Positions 12,443-22,949 of a stretch of 64,000 nucleotides of DNA are shown here, piece after piece; position 1 is the stretch's first letter, and each line of letters opens with the position of its first letter. Where the stretch lies: assembly GCA_033065855.1 (NCBI GenBank), contig JAVXUO010003201.1, positions 1-64,000 of the forward strand, given 5' to 3'. A model generated the notes under the pieces. That model was given only the letters and a program-made list of their open reading frames with translations, was not told the origin of the DNA and ran no database searches. The DNA is from Escallonia rubra (taxonomy: Eukaryota; Streptophyta; Magnoliopsida; Escalloniales; Escalloniaceae). The translations under genes were made by a program, and so were the position numbers.

Positions 12443-12480
12443 CATAGAGAGAGTAATGAACACAATGGGGAAGATGGGAT
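11907..12480. repeat. Pack-MULE interior: unidentified captured sequence and a TA microsatellite
   Basis: Between the PWR-like frame and the right TIR are two short possibly coding pieces on the minus strand (about 12193-12070 and 12360-12205). I cannot assign them. A (TA)n tract runs from about 12366 to 12439. The 'open frames' of alternating Ile-Tyr here are only the microsatellite. Confidence 0.55.
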
Positions 12481-12692
12481 AGGGAAATTACAAATTTGCC
12501 CATGCCAAAATGGCATGTGCACTGCACGTGATCACTTAACCTCCAAAATTGAACGAGCGTCCAATTTTGGAGCTATTTGCAACGATTTTGTCAACCTCGG
12601 GGGACACTATTGCAAAATTTGTAAATACGGGGGGCAAAGTGCAAAAACGTGTAAACTTCAGGGGACAGTTTTGTAATTAACTCTTTATCGTT

Positions 12693-13080
12693 CCACAACC
12701 ATGTGGTTTTCCCATCCCCCACTCTGTGATGAATGAATTCCTGACATTGCTTTCTAGTCTTTAGCCATGATAACAACACAGGTGGCTTGAAAGTCCACAT
12801 ATGTTGATATTTTATTATGTACATATGGTACATTTTGACCCATAGTGAATCTCTCTTGTGTGTTAGATCCCATAGGTGCTTGCACACTGCAGCCTTGTTC
12901 CATTCTTCCAATTTTTCAATTCTTAGTCCCCCCCTCTTTTTTGGGAAGACATACATCCTTCCAAGCAACCTTTGCCCCAGTACATTTCATTTATTTTCCA
13001 TGCCATATAAAAGATCTTACCTTCTGCTCAATTTTGCTTTGTAATTCTCTTTGGTAGTATGAAAATAGGGCACCAATATA
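12693..13080 (-). pseudogene. LINE ORF2 middle segment between two insertions
   Basis: This minus-strand segment resumes the LINE frame after the CACTA target duplication (ata). It encodes the thumb/connector region: FPKKRGGLRIEKLEEWNKAA, then WLKTRKQCQEFIHHRVGDGK and TWLWND. The matching region in the plus-strand LINE at 7.75 kb has the same VGNGK-x-W signature. It ends at the 9-bp target duplication of the Pack-MULE at 12684-12692. Confidence 0.8.
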
Positions 13081-13094
13081 CACTACAAGAAAAA

Positions 13095-13490
13095 ACTTTT
13101 TTTTTGCAACGAACTTTTAGGGACGGAATGGATTCCGTCGCTAAAAGTCACCTTCAGCGACGGAATTAACCGTCGCTAAAAGTCCGTGGCAAGAAGTCTT
13201 TAGCGACAGGCTCATCCGTCGGTAAAAACCTTCATCGACGGCTTTTTACCGGCAAAATGTTAGCGACGACTTTTCCGTCGCTAAAGTTTTTAAAAAAATT
13301 CTAATTCTCGATCATCATTTTTAATTTTTTTAAGCGACAAAATAATCCAGTCGCTAAACATTCTGTTGCTAAAAATTATTTTAGCGATAGGAATTTTCCG
13401 TCGCTAAAAATGACCGTCGCCTAACGTCTTAAAAATTATGCTTTTAGCGACAAACTTTTAGCAACGAAATATTCCGTCGCTAAAAGTCAT
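13095..13490. repeat. CACTA left subterminal repeats
   Basis: The word 'ttagcgacgg' and its complement 'ccgtcgctaaa' alternate at least a dozen times, often as head-to-head pairs that could fold. The same words occupy 18425-18800 at the other end. In CACTA elements such subterminal arrays are the binding sites for the TNPA-type protein. Confidence 0.9.
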
Positions 13491-14759
13491 GTCTTAGAAG
13501 CCCTAATTTTTCCCACAGTCGCAAATGCCCATCGCCCTCCACACTCCCATTCTCTTAGCTCCACAGCCCACCGCCTCCACCGCCTCCACTGGCCACTGAC
13601 CACCACCTTCATTCCCTCCACCGGCCACTGCCTCCATCTCCTTTTTTCAATCGCATATGAACAGATGACAAGGCATCTGTAGCAATGCCGCCACCGCCTC
13701 CATCTCGCAACGCCACCGCCGCCTCCATCGTCTTTCTCGGGCAGATCTATCACTGCGCCTGGTATGTCATCTACCATTGCCTTCATCTCTCAAATCTACC
13801 GCTATTTGATTTGTCGTGATGTGTTAGATAACACACTGTTTGATGCGAAATTATGTTAGATGCCTTTAAGTTTTGTTGATGAGCAAATTGAGCCTTTGCT
13901 TGTTAAATGCTTGAATCTCTATGATAGTCTGCTATTTGAGATGGTCCTATTGTTGAATCATTAATTCTGACAATGTTTTCTGATAGATGGTCCTATTGTT
14001 GAATCATTAATTCATTTTATAACGTACTTTAATTAAATTTCTGCCAATTATAATGCTCGGATCAGATAAAATTGTTTCTCACTAAAACCATGTGAACTCA
14101 GTTTCTTTACTCTTTGTCTTCGAATTCGTGCTTGGTCTTTTCCAACTGTGAGGCAAAGGACATGCATTTCTTACGTAATTACATTGTTGAGCAATCAGGT
14201 GCTAGGGAATTTTTTAATATAATCTTCTACTTTTGTGTGGTCTGCAAGATTAGCCTAACTGATTTGTGATTGTTGAATGGGTTTAGCGGTATAGGATTCT
14301 GTGCGTTTTGGCTTTTTTATTAAGAGTTTTTCTAAATCTCACCAATGCAGAGGAATATAACTGATTTGTGATTGCTCAATGGATTTTTGATTGCTGAATG
14401 GGTTTAACAATTAGGTGTTGTGGAATTAAACAGTGATATACGGCTTCAGCGATAAAAATTAGGCTTTTCCTGGCTGGATAGTATTAGGTTTATTTGCTTA
14501 TGTCAATGGTCCAGAGTATTTGCTTATGTCAATGGATTTCTCAGTTTCTATAGCCAATTATTAATAAGCAAGATACCTTTTACTAAGTGATGATTTTCCA
14601 CTTAATTCTCAGAAGGAACTGGATCTTTTTTAAGAGTGTTGGACATGAAGTATAAAACGTTGGTCCCCAACTAGAATTAATGTTTCATCTGGATCAAACT
14701 ATGAGCTAATGGAAGCTAATGTCACAATTCTCAGAGTTACTGCTAAAATGGCATGCTAA
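13491..14759. other. CACTA interior: leader-like region and AT-rich sequence
   Basis: The stretch at 13500-13790 is rich in CCACCGCC words and resembles a plant 5' leader or Pro/Ser-rich first exon. It is followed by ordinary AT-rich sequence without a usable frame. A possible donor (gtatgt) at about 13760 would suit a first intron. I cannot name the gene. Confidence 0.4.
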
Positions 14760-16259
14760 ACTAATAGCAAATTAGCCATTAATCTAAGTAAACCAAATTA
14801 ACCCTAATCAATCCCTAATTATCCCTAATCTAACCAATTAATAGTAATTAACCCCGAGTAACCTTAATTGAACAAATTAACCCCAACTAAACCCGATTAA
14901 CCTAACTGAACCAATTAACTGTAATTAACCCTTATTCAACCTAATTGAACCAATTAGCCCTAATTAATCCTGATTTACCCTAATTGAACAAATAAACCCT
15001 AATTAGCCTTGATTAATTCTAACTGAACTAATTAACCGTAATTAGCCCTATTAAACCTATTTAACCTATTTGAACCAGTTAACCTTAACCCTTAAACTCT
15101 AATTAAATCCTAATTAGCCCGAATAAACCCTAATTACCCCTAATTAACCCTAATTAATCCTAAGTACATCCAAATTACTCGAATTACATCCGAATTAGCC
15201 TAATAAGCCTGAGTACATCCAAATTATTCGAAGTACATGTTATAATTATTTTGATTATATTTTTTGTGAAATGTCCTCTATTCCATTAAATGCAAAACTT
15301 ACATGCCTATGTTTATGTACATTTTACATAGTACACTAAACCCTCAATTAATCTATAGTGTCCATTTTTCATCAATCCCCCATGCCCTGCATGAGTGCTA
15401 TATTCTTGGCATTTGCTGTGACTTGTTGAATTATTCTGGTTATAGTTAATTAGAATTTTTTTTTCAATTTATTATTATTTCTAAGTGTTCTTTATGATTT
15501 TCAGAATTGTTGTAATGTGAAGTTTTAGAAATTGATACCTTAGCCCCTTTGATTGGTAGTTAGGAGTCACATGGAAATTGAATCCCTCCACAAGGAGTAA
15601 CCGTAATTTTGTTCTTTTATTAACCCCGATTAACCCCTAACACATCCCTAGGTAACCCTAATTAACTATAATTAACCCTAACTCACCCTAATTAAACCTA
15701 GTTACTGATCACCCCTATCAACCTTAATTAACCCTGATTAACTATAATTAACTCAGATTCACCCTAATTAAACCTAATTAACTATTATTAAACCTAAATA
15801 ACCCTAATTAACCCTAAGTAAACATAATTAACCCCGATCAACCTTAATTAGCCGCGATTAGCCCTAAATTAACCACGATTAACTCCTAACACATTCCTAA
15901 GTAACCCTAATTAACCCTTAGTAAACATAATTAACCCCGATTAACCCTCAATTCACCCCAATTAACCCTTAGCACATTCCTAGGTAACCCTAATTAACCC
16001 TAACTAAACTCTAATTAAACCCTATTAATATATTCCTAATTATCCTAAGTATAATCTAGTCCCTAACTATATACTTAAACCCTGGACTCAATCACAGGTG
16101 GGACAATATCAACTCTACGAATGAACTCAATGAATTCTAAAGTGACTCAATCCTAATTAACAATAGTTAAGTCTAATTAAACCCAATTAACCCTATTTAG
16201 GTTGAATTAGCCCTCATTACCATTAACCCTATTTAGCTCGAATTAGCCTTATTAGCCCT
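14760..16259. repeat. Degenerate CCCTAATTAA repeat field
   Basis: For about 1.5 kb the sequence is dominated by variants of 'aaccctaattaa', with irregular 10-14 bp spacing. It is interrupted near 15190-15600 by unrelated sequence. The words resemble plant telomere repeats but carry extra TTA, so this is not an interstitial telomere. The field continues into both arms of the palindrome at 16260-17905. Confidence 0.75.
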
Positions 16260-16699
16260 AATTGGCTCTAATTAGCCCTAATTAAAACTGATTAACCCTA
16301 ATTTACTGTTAACTTAATCTCTAATCATCCCTAATCACCGCTGATAAACCTAATTAAACCCTGATTGTCCTGATAAATCGTAGACAAACCCTAATTAAAC
16401 CCAATTAGGGTAATTAACTGTAATATGTTCTAATTAGGCTTAACTAGCCCTAAGTAGCCCTAATTAATCCCTGAATAACACTAATCGAGTCTAATTAAAC
16501 ACAATTAACTGTAATTAACCCTAAATAGCTTGAATTTTCATAATTGCCCCTAATTAACACATTAACTCGGCATGTCACCTTAATTAGCTCTTATCTATTT
16601 TGGTTCGGTACAAAATCATTTGGTTATAGTGAACTTTAGCTGAGAAAATCATAATTTTTAAATCCTTTAATATTTAACGATCCTCCAAATTAGGATTCT

Positions 16700-17040
16700 C
16701 AAGTAAACCCGGTGCTCTTGGTTGATAAGTTATGGACTCAAAAAAATTTCTTAGCGCGTCATGTTGAACCATCTCGTCTAAGATCTTATCTTCTGAGACT
16801 TCAGATAACACTTTTGGCTCGCAACTCTCCATGTCTGCAGAAGAGAAGACTTTCTGAAATAAATTAAAGGTCTTTCTCAGCCTGTCGTAGACATTTCCTG
16901 CCCTCTGTTGTTCCTGAGGTAATTAGATGGTATAAATACACAGTTTTCTTCTGACCCATCATGTATGCCCGACATATGGCTTGCCTTTCAACTAATGGGT
17001 TCCAACCAATATCAAGCAAAATAACTCTCGATGCCCCAAC
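16700..17040 (-). pseudogene. CLSY: CLASSY-like SNF2 helicase C-terminus, left arm
   Basis: Read on the minus strand from 17040, the arm encodes VGASRVILLDIGWNPLVERQ, then the helicase motif VI region AICRAYMMGQKK, YHLITSGTTEG and RQAEKDL, before a frameshift and TAA. After the shift the frame continues to EDKILDEMVQHDALRNF. This order and spacing match the extreme C-terminus of SNF2-family helicases. The VERQAI...QKK...YHLITSGT...QAEKD...MVQ pattern is characteristic of CLASSY 3/4-type proteins, the Pol IV recruiting remodelers of RNA-directed DNA methylation. This arm keeps the motif VI Gly-Gln, so it is the less decayed copy. Only about 110 residues are captured. Confidence 0.72.
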
Positions 17041-17143
17041 CAGGGCCGATTAGGCTAATTCGAGCTAAATAGGGTTAATGCTAATGAGGGCTAATTCGAG
17101 CTAAATGAGGTTTGAAAGGCAAGCTATGTGGGGCATAAATTTG

Positions 17144-17443
17144 GTTGGGGCGTCGAGATTTGTGTTGCTTGATATTGGTTCCAATCCATCAGTTGAAAGA
17201 CAAGCCATATATCAGGCATACGGGATTAGTCTGAAGAAAACTGTGTGTATTTATCATCTAATTACCTCAGGAACAATGGAGGGCAGGGAAAGTCTGCGAC
17301 AGGCTGAGAAAGATCTTTTGTCTCAGAAAGTCTTCTTTTTTGCAGACATGGAGAGTTGCGAGCCAGAAGTGTTACCTGAAGTCCCGGAAGATAAGATCTT
17401 ACACGAGATGGTTCAACTTGACGAGCTAAGGAAAAATTTTTAG
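17144..17443 (+). pseudogene. CLSY: CLASSY-like SNF2 helicase C-terminus, right arm
   Basis: The mirrored arm keeps an open frame (VGASRFVLLDIGSNPSVERQ, YHLITSGTMEG, RQAEKDLLSQKVF, EDKILHEMVQLDELRKNF, stop at 17443). Motif VI is destroyed: the conserved R-A-Y-R-x-G-Q pattern has become QAYGISL, and the WNP tryptophan has become Ser. An intact frame with lost catalytic residues suggests the protein is not maintained, whereas nucleotide similarity to the other arm is retained. It has no promoter-proximal start that I can defend. Confidence 0.72.
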
Positions 17444-17905
17444 TCCTTTACTTACCAACCAAAAGCACCAGGTTTACTTGAGAATCCCGATTTGGTGGAT
17501 CGTTAGATATTAAAGGATTTAGGAATGATGATTTTCTCTGCTCAAGTTCACTATAACCAAATGATTTTGTACCGAACCTAAATCGATAATAGCTAATTAA
17601 GGTGAAAATGCCGAGTTAATGCGTTAATTAGGGGCAATTCGAGCTATTTATGGTTGATTACAGTTAATTGCGTTTAATTATACTCAATTAGTGTTATTCA
17701 GGGATTAATTCAGGCTACTTAGGGCAAGTTAAGTCTAATTAGAACATATTACAGTTGATTACCCTAATTGGGTGTATATAGGGTTTGTCTATGATTTATC
17801 AGGACAATCAGGGTTTCATTAGGTTAATCAGTAGTGATTAGGGCAGGTTAGAGATTAAATTAACAGTAAATTAAGGTTAATCAATTTTAATTAGGGCTAA
17901 TTGGA

Positions 17906-17970
17906 TTTTGAATTAACAGTAAATTAGGGTTAATCATTTTTACGTGGCCTCCCCGGTATGACTTCACGTG
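17906..17970. other. Junction between palindrome and transposase-like exon
   Basis: The 'aattaacagtaaattagggttaatca' type words are repeated here once more, a short direct duplication of the arm edge at about 17860-17885. No gene is visible. Confidence 0.4.
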
Positions 17971-17972
17971 AC

Positions 17973-18229
17973 GTGGTAGGAGCGTCCTCACCCCCCGCTG
18001 CATCTCCACAGACGCAGACACCGACCGTGGAGCACTCGTCGTTACATAAGGACGAGGTCTGTCGCATTGCTGCAGAGGTTTATAGGAGGATCACGAGACA
18101 TAATCAGGTACAACCACTATATACGTTTAATTAGTGAACATTATACGATTGTTATCAAGATTAATGCGTTTTTGCCTTTACATGCAGGGCACTGTTGCTG
18201 TACATGCCCCGGGACTCGCCGAACCCTGA
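17973..18229 (+). pseudogene. Transposase-like 3' exons (CACTA gene remnant)
   Basis: The frame from 17973 encodes VVGASSPPAASPQTQTPTVE, then HKDEVCRIAAEVYRRITRHN. It ends at a good donor (cag/gtacaacc, 18107/18108). The next exon (acceptor tgcag, 18187) reads GTVAVHAPGLAEP and stops at 18229. This Ser/Pro/Thr-rich tail plus short helix resembles the C-terminus of plant CACTA-associated transposase genes. No upstream transposase domain remains in the element. Its position before the right subterminal repeats fits a decayed transposase gene. Confidence 0.45.
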
Positions 18230-18424
18230 TTAACCATTCCCCTCGTTAGCTAGCACTTTGTATCCCACTCCCATTCCCCCCTCCCCCCCCCCCTGGCCTT
18301 ATACCACGCTCCCCTACTCTATTAATGTACCCAGCTCCCGTGCCCTTTTGAATTTTGTATACATTTTATTGTTGGATTGTAATTACAGGTTTAGGTATTA
18401 AAAAAAATTAAATTAAATTAGTTT
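18230..18424. other. CACTA interior 3' sequence
   Basis: A C-rich stretch including a run of about 10 C near 18285 is followed by AT-rich sequence. It is probably 3' untranslated sequence of the transposase-like remnant. Confidence 0.35.
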
Positions 18425-18800
18425 GACTTTTAGCGACGGACTTTATTCCATCGCTAAAAGTCTAGCTATTTTAAAGGACGAGTTTAATGACGGACGCTAA
18501 AGTTTTAAACGACAAACATTTAGGGATGGAATTTTGTCGCTAAATATTTTACGCAATAAATTATTACCGAAGAAATAAATTAAAATACAGAAAATAGAAT
18601 TAGCGACAGAATCTTCGTCAGTAATTGTGTTTGTTTGTCCGTCGTTGAAGGTGGACTTTAAGCGACGGATTATAAAAATCTGTCGCAAAACTTTGAGAGA
18701 CGGGGTTGTAGGCAGCAGAGTTTTAGTGACGAGTGTTCCGTCGCTAAAACTCTTTTCCGTCGGATTACGGACTTTTAGCGATGGAATTATCCATCGCTAA
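18425..18800. repeat. CACTA right subterminal repeats
   Basis: This array of 'tttagcgacgga' and 'tccgtcgctaaa' words in both orientations mirrors 13095-13490. It is more degenerate than the left array. Confidence 0.9.
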
Positions 18801-18823
18801 ATGTCTTTTTTCTTGTAGTGATA

Positions 18824-20690
18824 CTTGCATGCTACATAAAACAGATAAGGCCAATTGCACTCTTCCAGCATATGATAATGCTTTTGTTGTCCAACTTGAT
18901 AGCCGTTTAGTAATTCTATCCACTAGGACTGAACAATCTTTGTACTTCAGTTTGGTTGATATAAGAGGTACCCCAAGATAGGTAACAGAAAAGTTCCACA
19001 TTGGAATATTTACTATCTTAGCCAAATTGATAGCTTCTTCTAACTCCACTCCAGCTAAGAAGATAGAGCTTTTCATCAAATTATGGGATATAATTGATAA
19101 TAGTCTAAATTCATCGAGAACTTGCTTGATCAATCTGAGAGTCCCATGTTCAGCTTTTGCCAAAAATAAATCATCTGCAAAACACAAATGATGTATTTGC
19201 AATTCCTTGCACTTTCGATGATACATAAAGTCAGGCTGCTGAGCATAATTTGACATAAGTCCAAATAAGGCCTCCATAACCAATAGAAAAAGATAAGGAG
19301 AAATTGGGTCTCCTTGTCATAATCCTTTGGCACTAACAAAGTATCCCTCCACATTACCATTTAGGTTTATTGAGAATCTAGCTGTACTAACACATTGCAT
19401 AATCCATTCCACAAAAACTGTTGGGAATCTCATAGCTTCCATCACAACCTTGAGAAAAACCCATCCCACATAATCATAGGCTTTTTGCAGATCAATTTTC
19501 AGCACACACCTTGTTGAACCCCCTTTTAGATGGTAATTCTTCACTATTTCTTGCATAAGCAATATGTTATCAGTTATGTGCCTATTGGCAACAAAAGCTG
19601 ATTGATTACTACAAACCAGCTCAGGCAAAATCTTCTTAATTCTAGCACATAAGACCTTTGATACACATTTATAGACCACATTGCAGCAAGTAATTGGCCT
19701 AAAATTCTTCATTGTGTTTGGGCAATAGGATTTAGGTATCAAAGTTAAGATGGTGCTATTGAAGAATTTTATACCTTTTTTCCTGTTTAGCATCTCTTTC
19801 ACAGCTACAGTCACATTCTTCCCCACAACATTCCAATTTTTCTAAAACAATTCTGTTGTAAACCCATCAGGCCCAGGTGCCTTGTTTGGCTTCAATGCAA
19901 ACATAGCTTCCTTTACGTCACTGTCATTTACTGGGGCACTCAGCATAGCTTGTTGTTCATCATATATGTGTTTGGTGATAATCTGCCGCAATCTCTCTCT
20001 TGTTTGAGGTTGATTAGGCACATGACTGCCAAGGAAATCAGAAAAATGCTTGATTGCAACTCGATGTACTTCTTTGCTTCCTGTTATTTGTATTCCTTCC
20101 TTTGTTGTTATAGCCATGATCCTATTGAAAGCTCTGTGTACTTTCATCTGTTTATGAAAGTAGGCTGTGTTACTATCACCCCGGCTAAGATGTTTTATTC
20201 TTGCCTTCTGATAGTATAAGGCCTCTCCTCAGCTTGTAACAATTGATAATACTCCCTATGTATCACTTTTTCTTTCTGAACTTTAGTTTTTTCTTGAAAC
20301 TTTAGGATTTGTTGCTGCACCTTTTGCAATTCTTCCAATTTATTATTAACTCTTGCTAAGATATTACTGTAGTTCAGTGGATTCAGTTGCCTCAATGCAG
20401 GTTTAAGACCTTTAAGCTTGGTTCTCAATTGCATGCATGCATCTCTTGTAGTCTCTTCCTCCTATTTGGTTTTTAGAATCTTCTCAAATGTACAACGGTT
20501 CATCCGGTAATTAAAAATTTTAAATGGTGTTTTGCCTTTTTCTAAGTACAATGTGACACTTATCACTATTAGAGCATGGTCAGAAATCCCTGGAGCTTGC
20601 ACTTCAACATTGGTATTAGGATAAGTTTCCATCCAGCCTTCATTTTGTAAGGCTCTATCCAACTTGCACATTATGAGATCATCTTCTTTG
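18824..20690 (-). pseudogene. LINE ORF2: endonuclease tail and reverse transcriptase
   Basis: The frame begins in the last part of the apurinic-type endonuclease, with CKLDRAL and then GISDHALIVI, at 20690-20462. A linker helix region follows (20434-19842) with the plant L1 motif ALKPNKAPGPDGF. The reverse transcriptase continues at 19826-18824 with LIPK, FRPI, NQSAFVANRHITDNILL and the catalytic FADDL box near 19190. Lesions include a TGA in the GLRQGDPISP-type motif near 19322 and frame breaks near 19840 and 20195. The ORF runs into the CACTA at 18820 and resumes at 13080. Confidence 0.85.
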
Positions 20691-22939
20691 TTAATAGTTT
20701 CGAAGATTTCTAAAAGGTTTTCTTCATACAGCATTTACGGAGACATAGTTTGGTTCGGTAGTTAAAGTATTTATAATGGTTGCGTGTAAAAGAAAGTATT
20801 TATGAGGAAACATAGGTTGACTTATATGTGAATGTCAAATCTATAAAAGAAATTTAAATCTTGCAAGATATATTTAAAATGTTGCTTTGAAATTGGAAAG
20901 GAAATCCTTTCTCATAAAATTCCAATAGTAGATGTTGCATAATTTTTGTAACTTATATTTTTAATGGTTAGTAGGTTTTGAATTGACCCAATTTAGTAAG
21001 GAAAGAATTTTGGCTAGCAAGTGGTGCTACAACCCCTCATATAAATATGATTAATGACATCTAATTAGCGACACTAAACAATACTACTAAGATTAGCTAC
21101 GACTTGGATTGAAGTCAAATTCTATCCTTCGAATAGATATATCCATTGCATTGTGGTTGATGATTAACTAATATTTTGGCCCTTAGATTTTACTATGCTT
21201 TCTTCATGGAATGCTACCACACTGAATGTTAAACTTTGCCGTAAATTACAACAATATTTTGCCAAATTTTTTTTTCTTTCTTATCAAACTAATTGGAAAT
21301 AATATATAGGTACATCGTGTTTTACCTTTTTTGACCTATTTGTGATCAAATTTTTTATTGACCATATTCCGTAGCATTGTGTCCGGCTTCTAACAAGTGC
21401 TCTATCGATAAAATAACTTCGCCAGTGTAGGAACAACAAGAATACGTTGACCAATATTACAATTCATAAGAATATTCTTTTGGATTTCTCATATGTATTT
21501 ACTTACTTTATTCTTTTACACTACTCGGCATGTCCATGTATGTGTATCCCCTTTGTAGCTCAAAATCAATGTAAAAGTAAAATAGATATAAAAGTGGAAT
21601 AATAAAACACATATGGGTATGATGTTCTGATTATGGTGTGACCCCATTGGCAATCCTCTAATGTTTAATGTAATGTTTGATTAGACTGTTACAAGTGATT
21701 CGTACAGTGTAAAATCTTGAAAAACACATACCCGTCATTTTATTCGGGTTACAAGTGATTCGTACAGTGTAAAATCTTTATTTCAAGCATGTATAGCTAA
21801 TAAAGTAAGGAGGTCAAGTTAGTAACTGAAGAGTGACATATAATGTCTCACGTAGTGATAATTGATGCGAAATATAAATTTGTAGGAATTTTCACCGGTT
21901 ATCCGCACTTTTTTAGTGTCATCACTCAAATAGTACTAGCAGATTTAGTGCCCTTAATTGTTGTAATATGATAATTCAAGCCTCTTGCTACCTTTACAAG
22001 AAGAAAAAAAAAAACAAACAACAAGGATTTTGCTAACAACACTGTTGCGGATGCTATCAAGAATTGTAATAACAACCTCGATTAACCCCTCCAAACTAAT
22101 TTATGTTTCTTTAATTACGTGAACACACTCAACAACCTAGAATTTGAATTGTCACTCAAAAGAGAAACTAACACGTGAACTTTTATAAGATATATTATTA
22201 GGTAATATTGACGTTTTAGCACTCATCCAATCTAGATCTTTTGAAGCTATCATTGTAACTACGTAGTTCAAATTAATACCTAAAACTGGTTTTTTTGAAG
22301 AGCGACAATGAATTATGGGATTGTACTTGTGGTGGTTAAAGAGTCGACTAACAGAGATAGTCATGGGTGTTTGTAGTGTGTTTGGGGTCTTTAGGAGATG
22401 GTGTGGTGGTTAAAATTTCATATAATGATAGTTATTGCCTTAGGGAGCTAATTGATTGTGGAATGTGATGATGATTAATGGCCTGGTTATGCTTGGCATG
22501 GCTTTGTGATCGAATACAGATGAATTATTGATTGTGGCTATGAAGGCACAAATGTCACCGGTGGTGGTTATAGCCATAGAAACCAACAAAATACACAACG
22601 ACGCTGATAGTCATCTTTTATATTCTTCATTACTCATTAGAGGAGAAGACGTTTTTGCCTGAGGTGTAGAGTATTGATGGTGACTGTGGAGGTGTAGATA
22701 TGACCTTTAGTAGAAAGAGGTGCGATATCGATGCTAGGGAACTAGCAAGAGCAAGAAGGGGGTTAACGATGATGGTCAAGATAGTAAGCTCGAGTGCCGA
22801 AATGAAATAACCCTGTGAGTACAAGAGCTAATGTGTACTTCGTCCTTCGTTCCAACACTGAGCCTTAATGGTAAACCAAATGAAGTCCAATTTCGTTAGT
22901 CCATTTTCCCATGAACTCGAACTAACCCTTGATCATTTC
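20691..22939. repeat. Segmental duplication, copy A, block 2
   Basis: Resuming after the LINE, this sequence matches 31125-31541 and then 41504-43349 of copy B. It is intergenic-looking and I see no credible gene. Small minus-strand frames at 22152-22364 and 22630-22824 are not conserved as frames in copy B and are not called. It ends at the CACTA insertion at 22940. Confidence 0.85.
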
Positions 22940-22949
22940 ACTACAAGAA

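Larger units (their letters stand above)
11168..12683. mobile_element. Pack-MULE with ~203-bp terminal inverted repeats
   Basis: The ends 11168-11370 and 12481-12683 are inverted copies of each other: gggttaattacaaaactg versus the complement gagttaattacaaaactg, continuing for about 203 bp. The element is flanked by a 9-bp target duplication, tttatcctt (11159-11167) and tttatcgtt (12684-12692), with one mismatch. Long TIRs, a 9-bp duplication and captured host coding sequence with no transposase define a Pack-MULE. It sits inside the LINE, whose frame resumes across it. Confidence 0.9.
16260..17905. repeat. Large inverted repeat (two ~770-bp arms, ~95-bp loop)
   Basis: The left arm (about 16260-17044) is the inverted copy of the right arm (about 17140-17905). 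Matching blocks occur in mirrored order throughout, for example 'ccaaatgattttg' at 17556 and its complement near 16612. Another pair is 'ttaggggcaatt' near 17627 and its complement near 16548. In the SNF2-derived part I counted 26 differences in 171 aligned bases, about 85% identity. The loop contains two copies of 'ctaattcgagctaaat'. A transcript through this region would fold into a very long hairpin. Confidence 0.9.
13081..18820. mobile_element. CACTA (En/Spm-type) element carrying an inverted repeat
   Basis: The element starts CACTACAAGAAAAAAC at 13081 and ends with the complement (TTTTTTCTTGTAGTG) at 18820. It is flanked by the 3-bp duplication ata (13078-13080 and 18821-18823). Joining the flanks restores the LINE frame. 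It is 5.74 kb and lacks a recognisable full transposase. Inside are subterminal repeats, a GC-rich leader-like stretch (13500-13790), long AT-rich repeat fields, a large palindrome and a short transposase-like 3' end. Confidence 0.95.
10234..20690 (-). mobile_element. 5'-truncated L1-type LINE split by a Pack-MULE and a CACTA
   Basis: One LINE lies on the minus strand. Its poly(A) tail appears as the T-run at 10234-10244. Its truncated 5' end is near 20690, within the endonuclease domain. The insertion is dated relative to the duplication by the empty site at about 31124: 'gacttacatgtgttc' joins directly to 'ttaatagtttgg' there. In this copy the same words flank the LINE. Two later insertions split it: a Pack-MULE at 11168-12683 and a CACTA at 13081-18820. 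Joining the flanks of each restores a continuous LINE reading frame apart from point lesions. Confidence 0.85.

Noticed and set aside
12205-12676. Ile-Tyr repeat proteins on both strands
   Set aside because: Pure TA microsatellite.
14760-16560. Interstitial telomere
   Set aside because: The unit is CCCTAATTAA-like with irregular spacing, not (CCCTAAA)n, and it is shared by the palindrome arms inside a CACTA.
22152-22824. Two small minus-strand genes in the duplicated block
   Set aside because: The frames are not maintained in the copy B counterpart.
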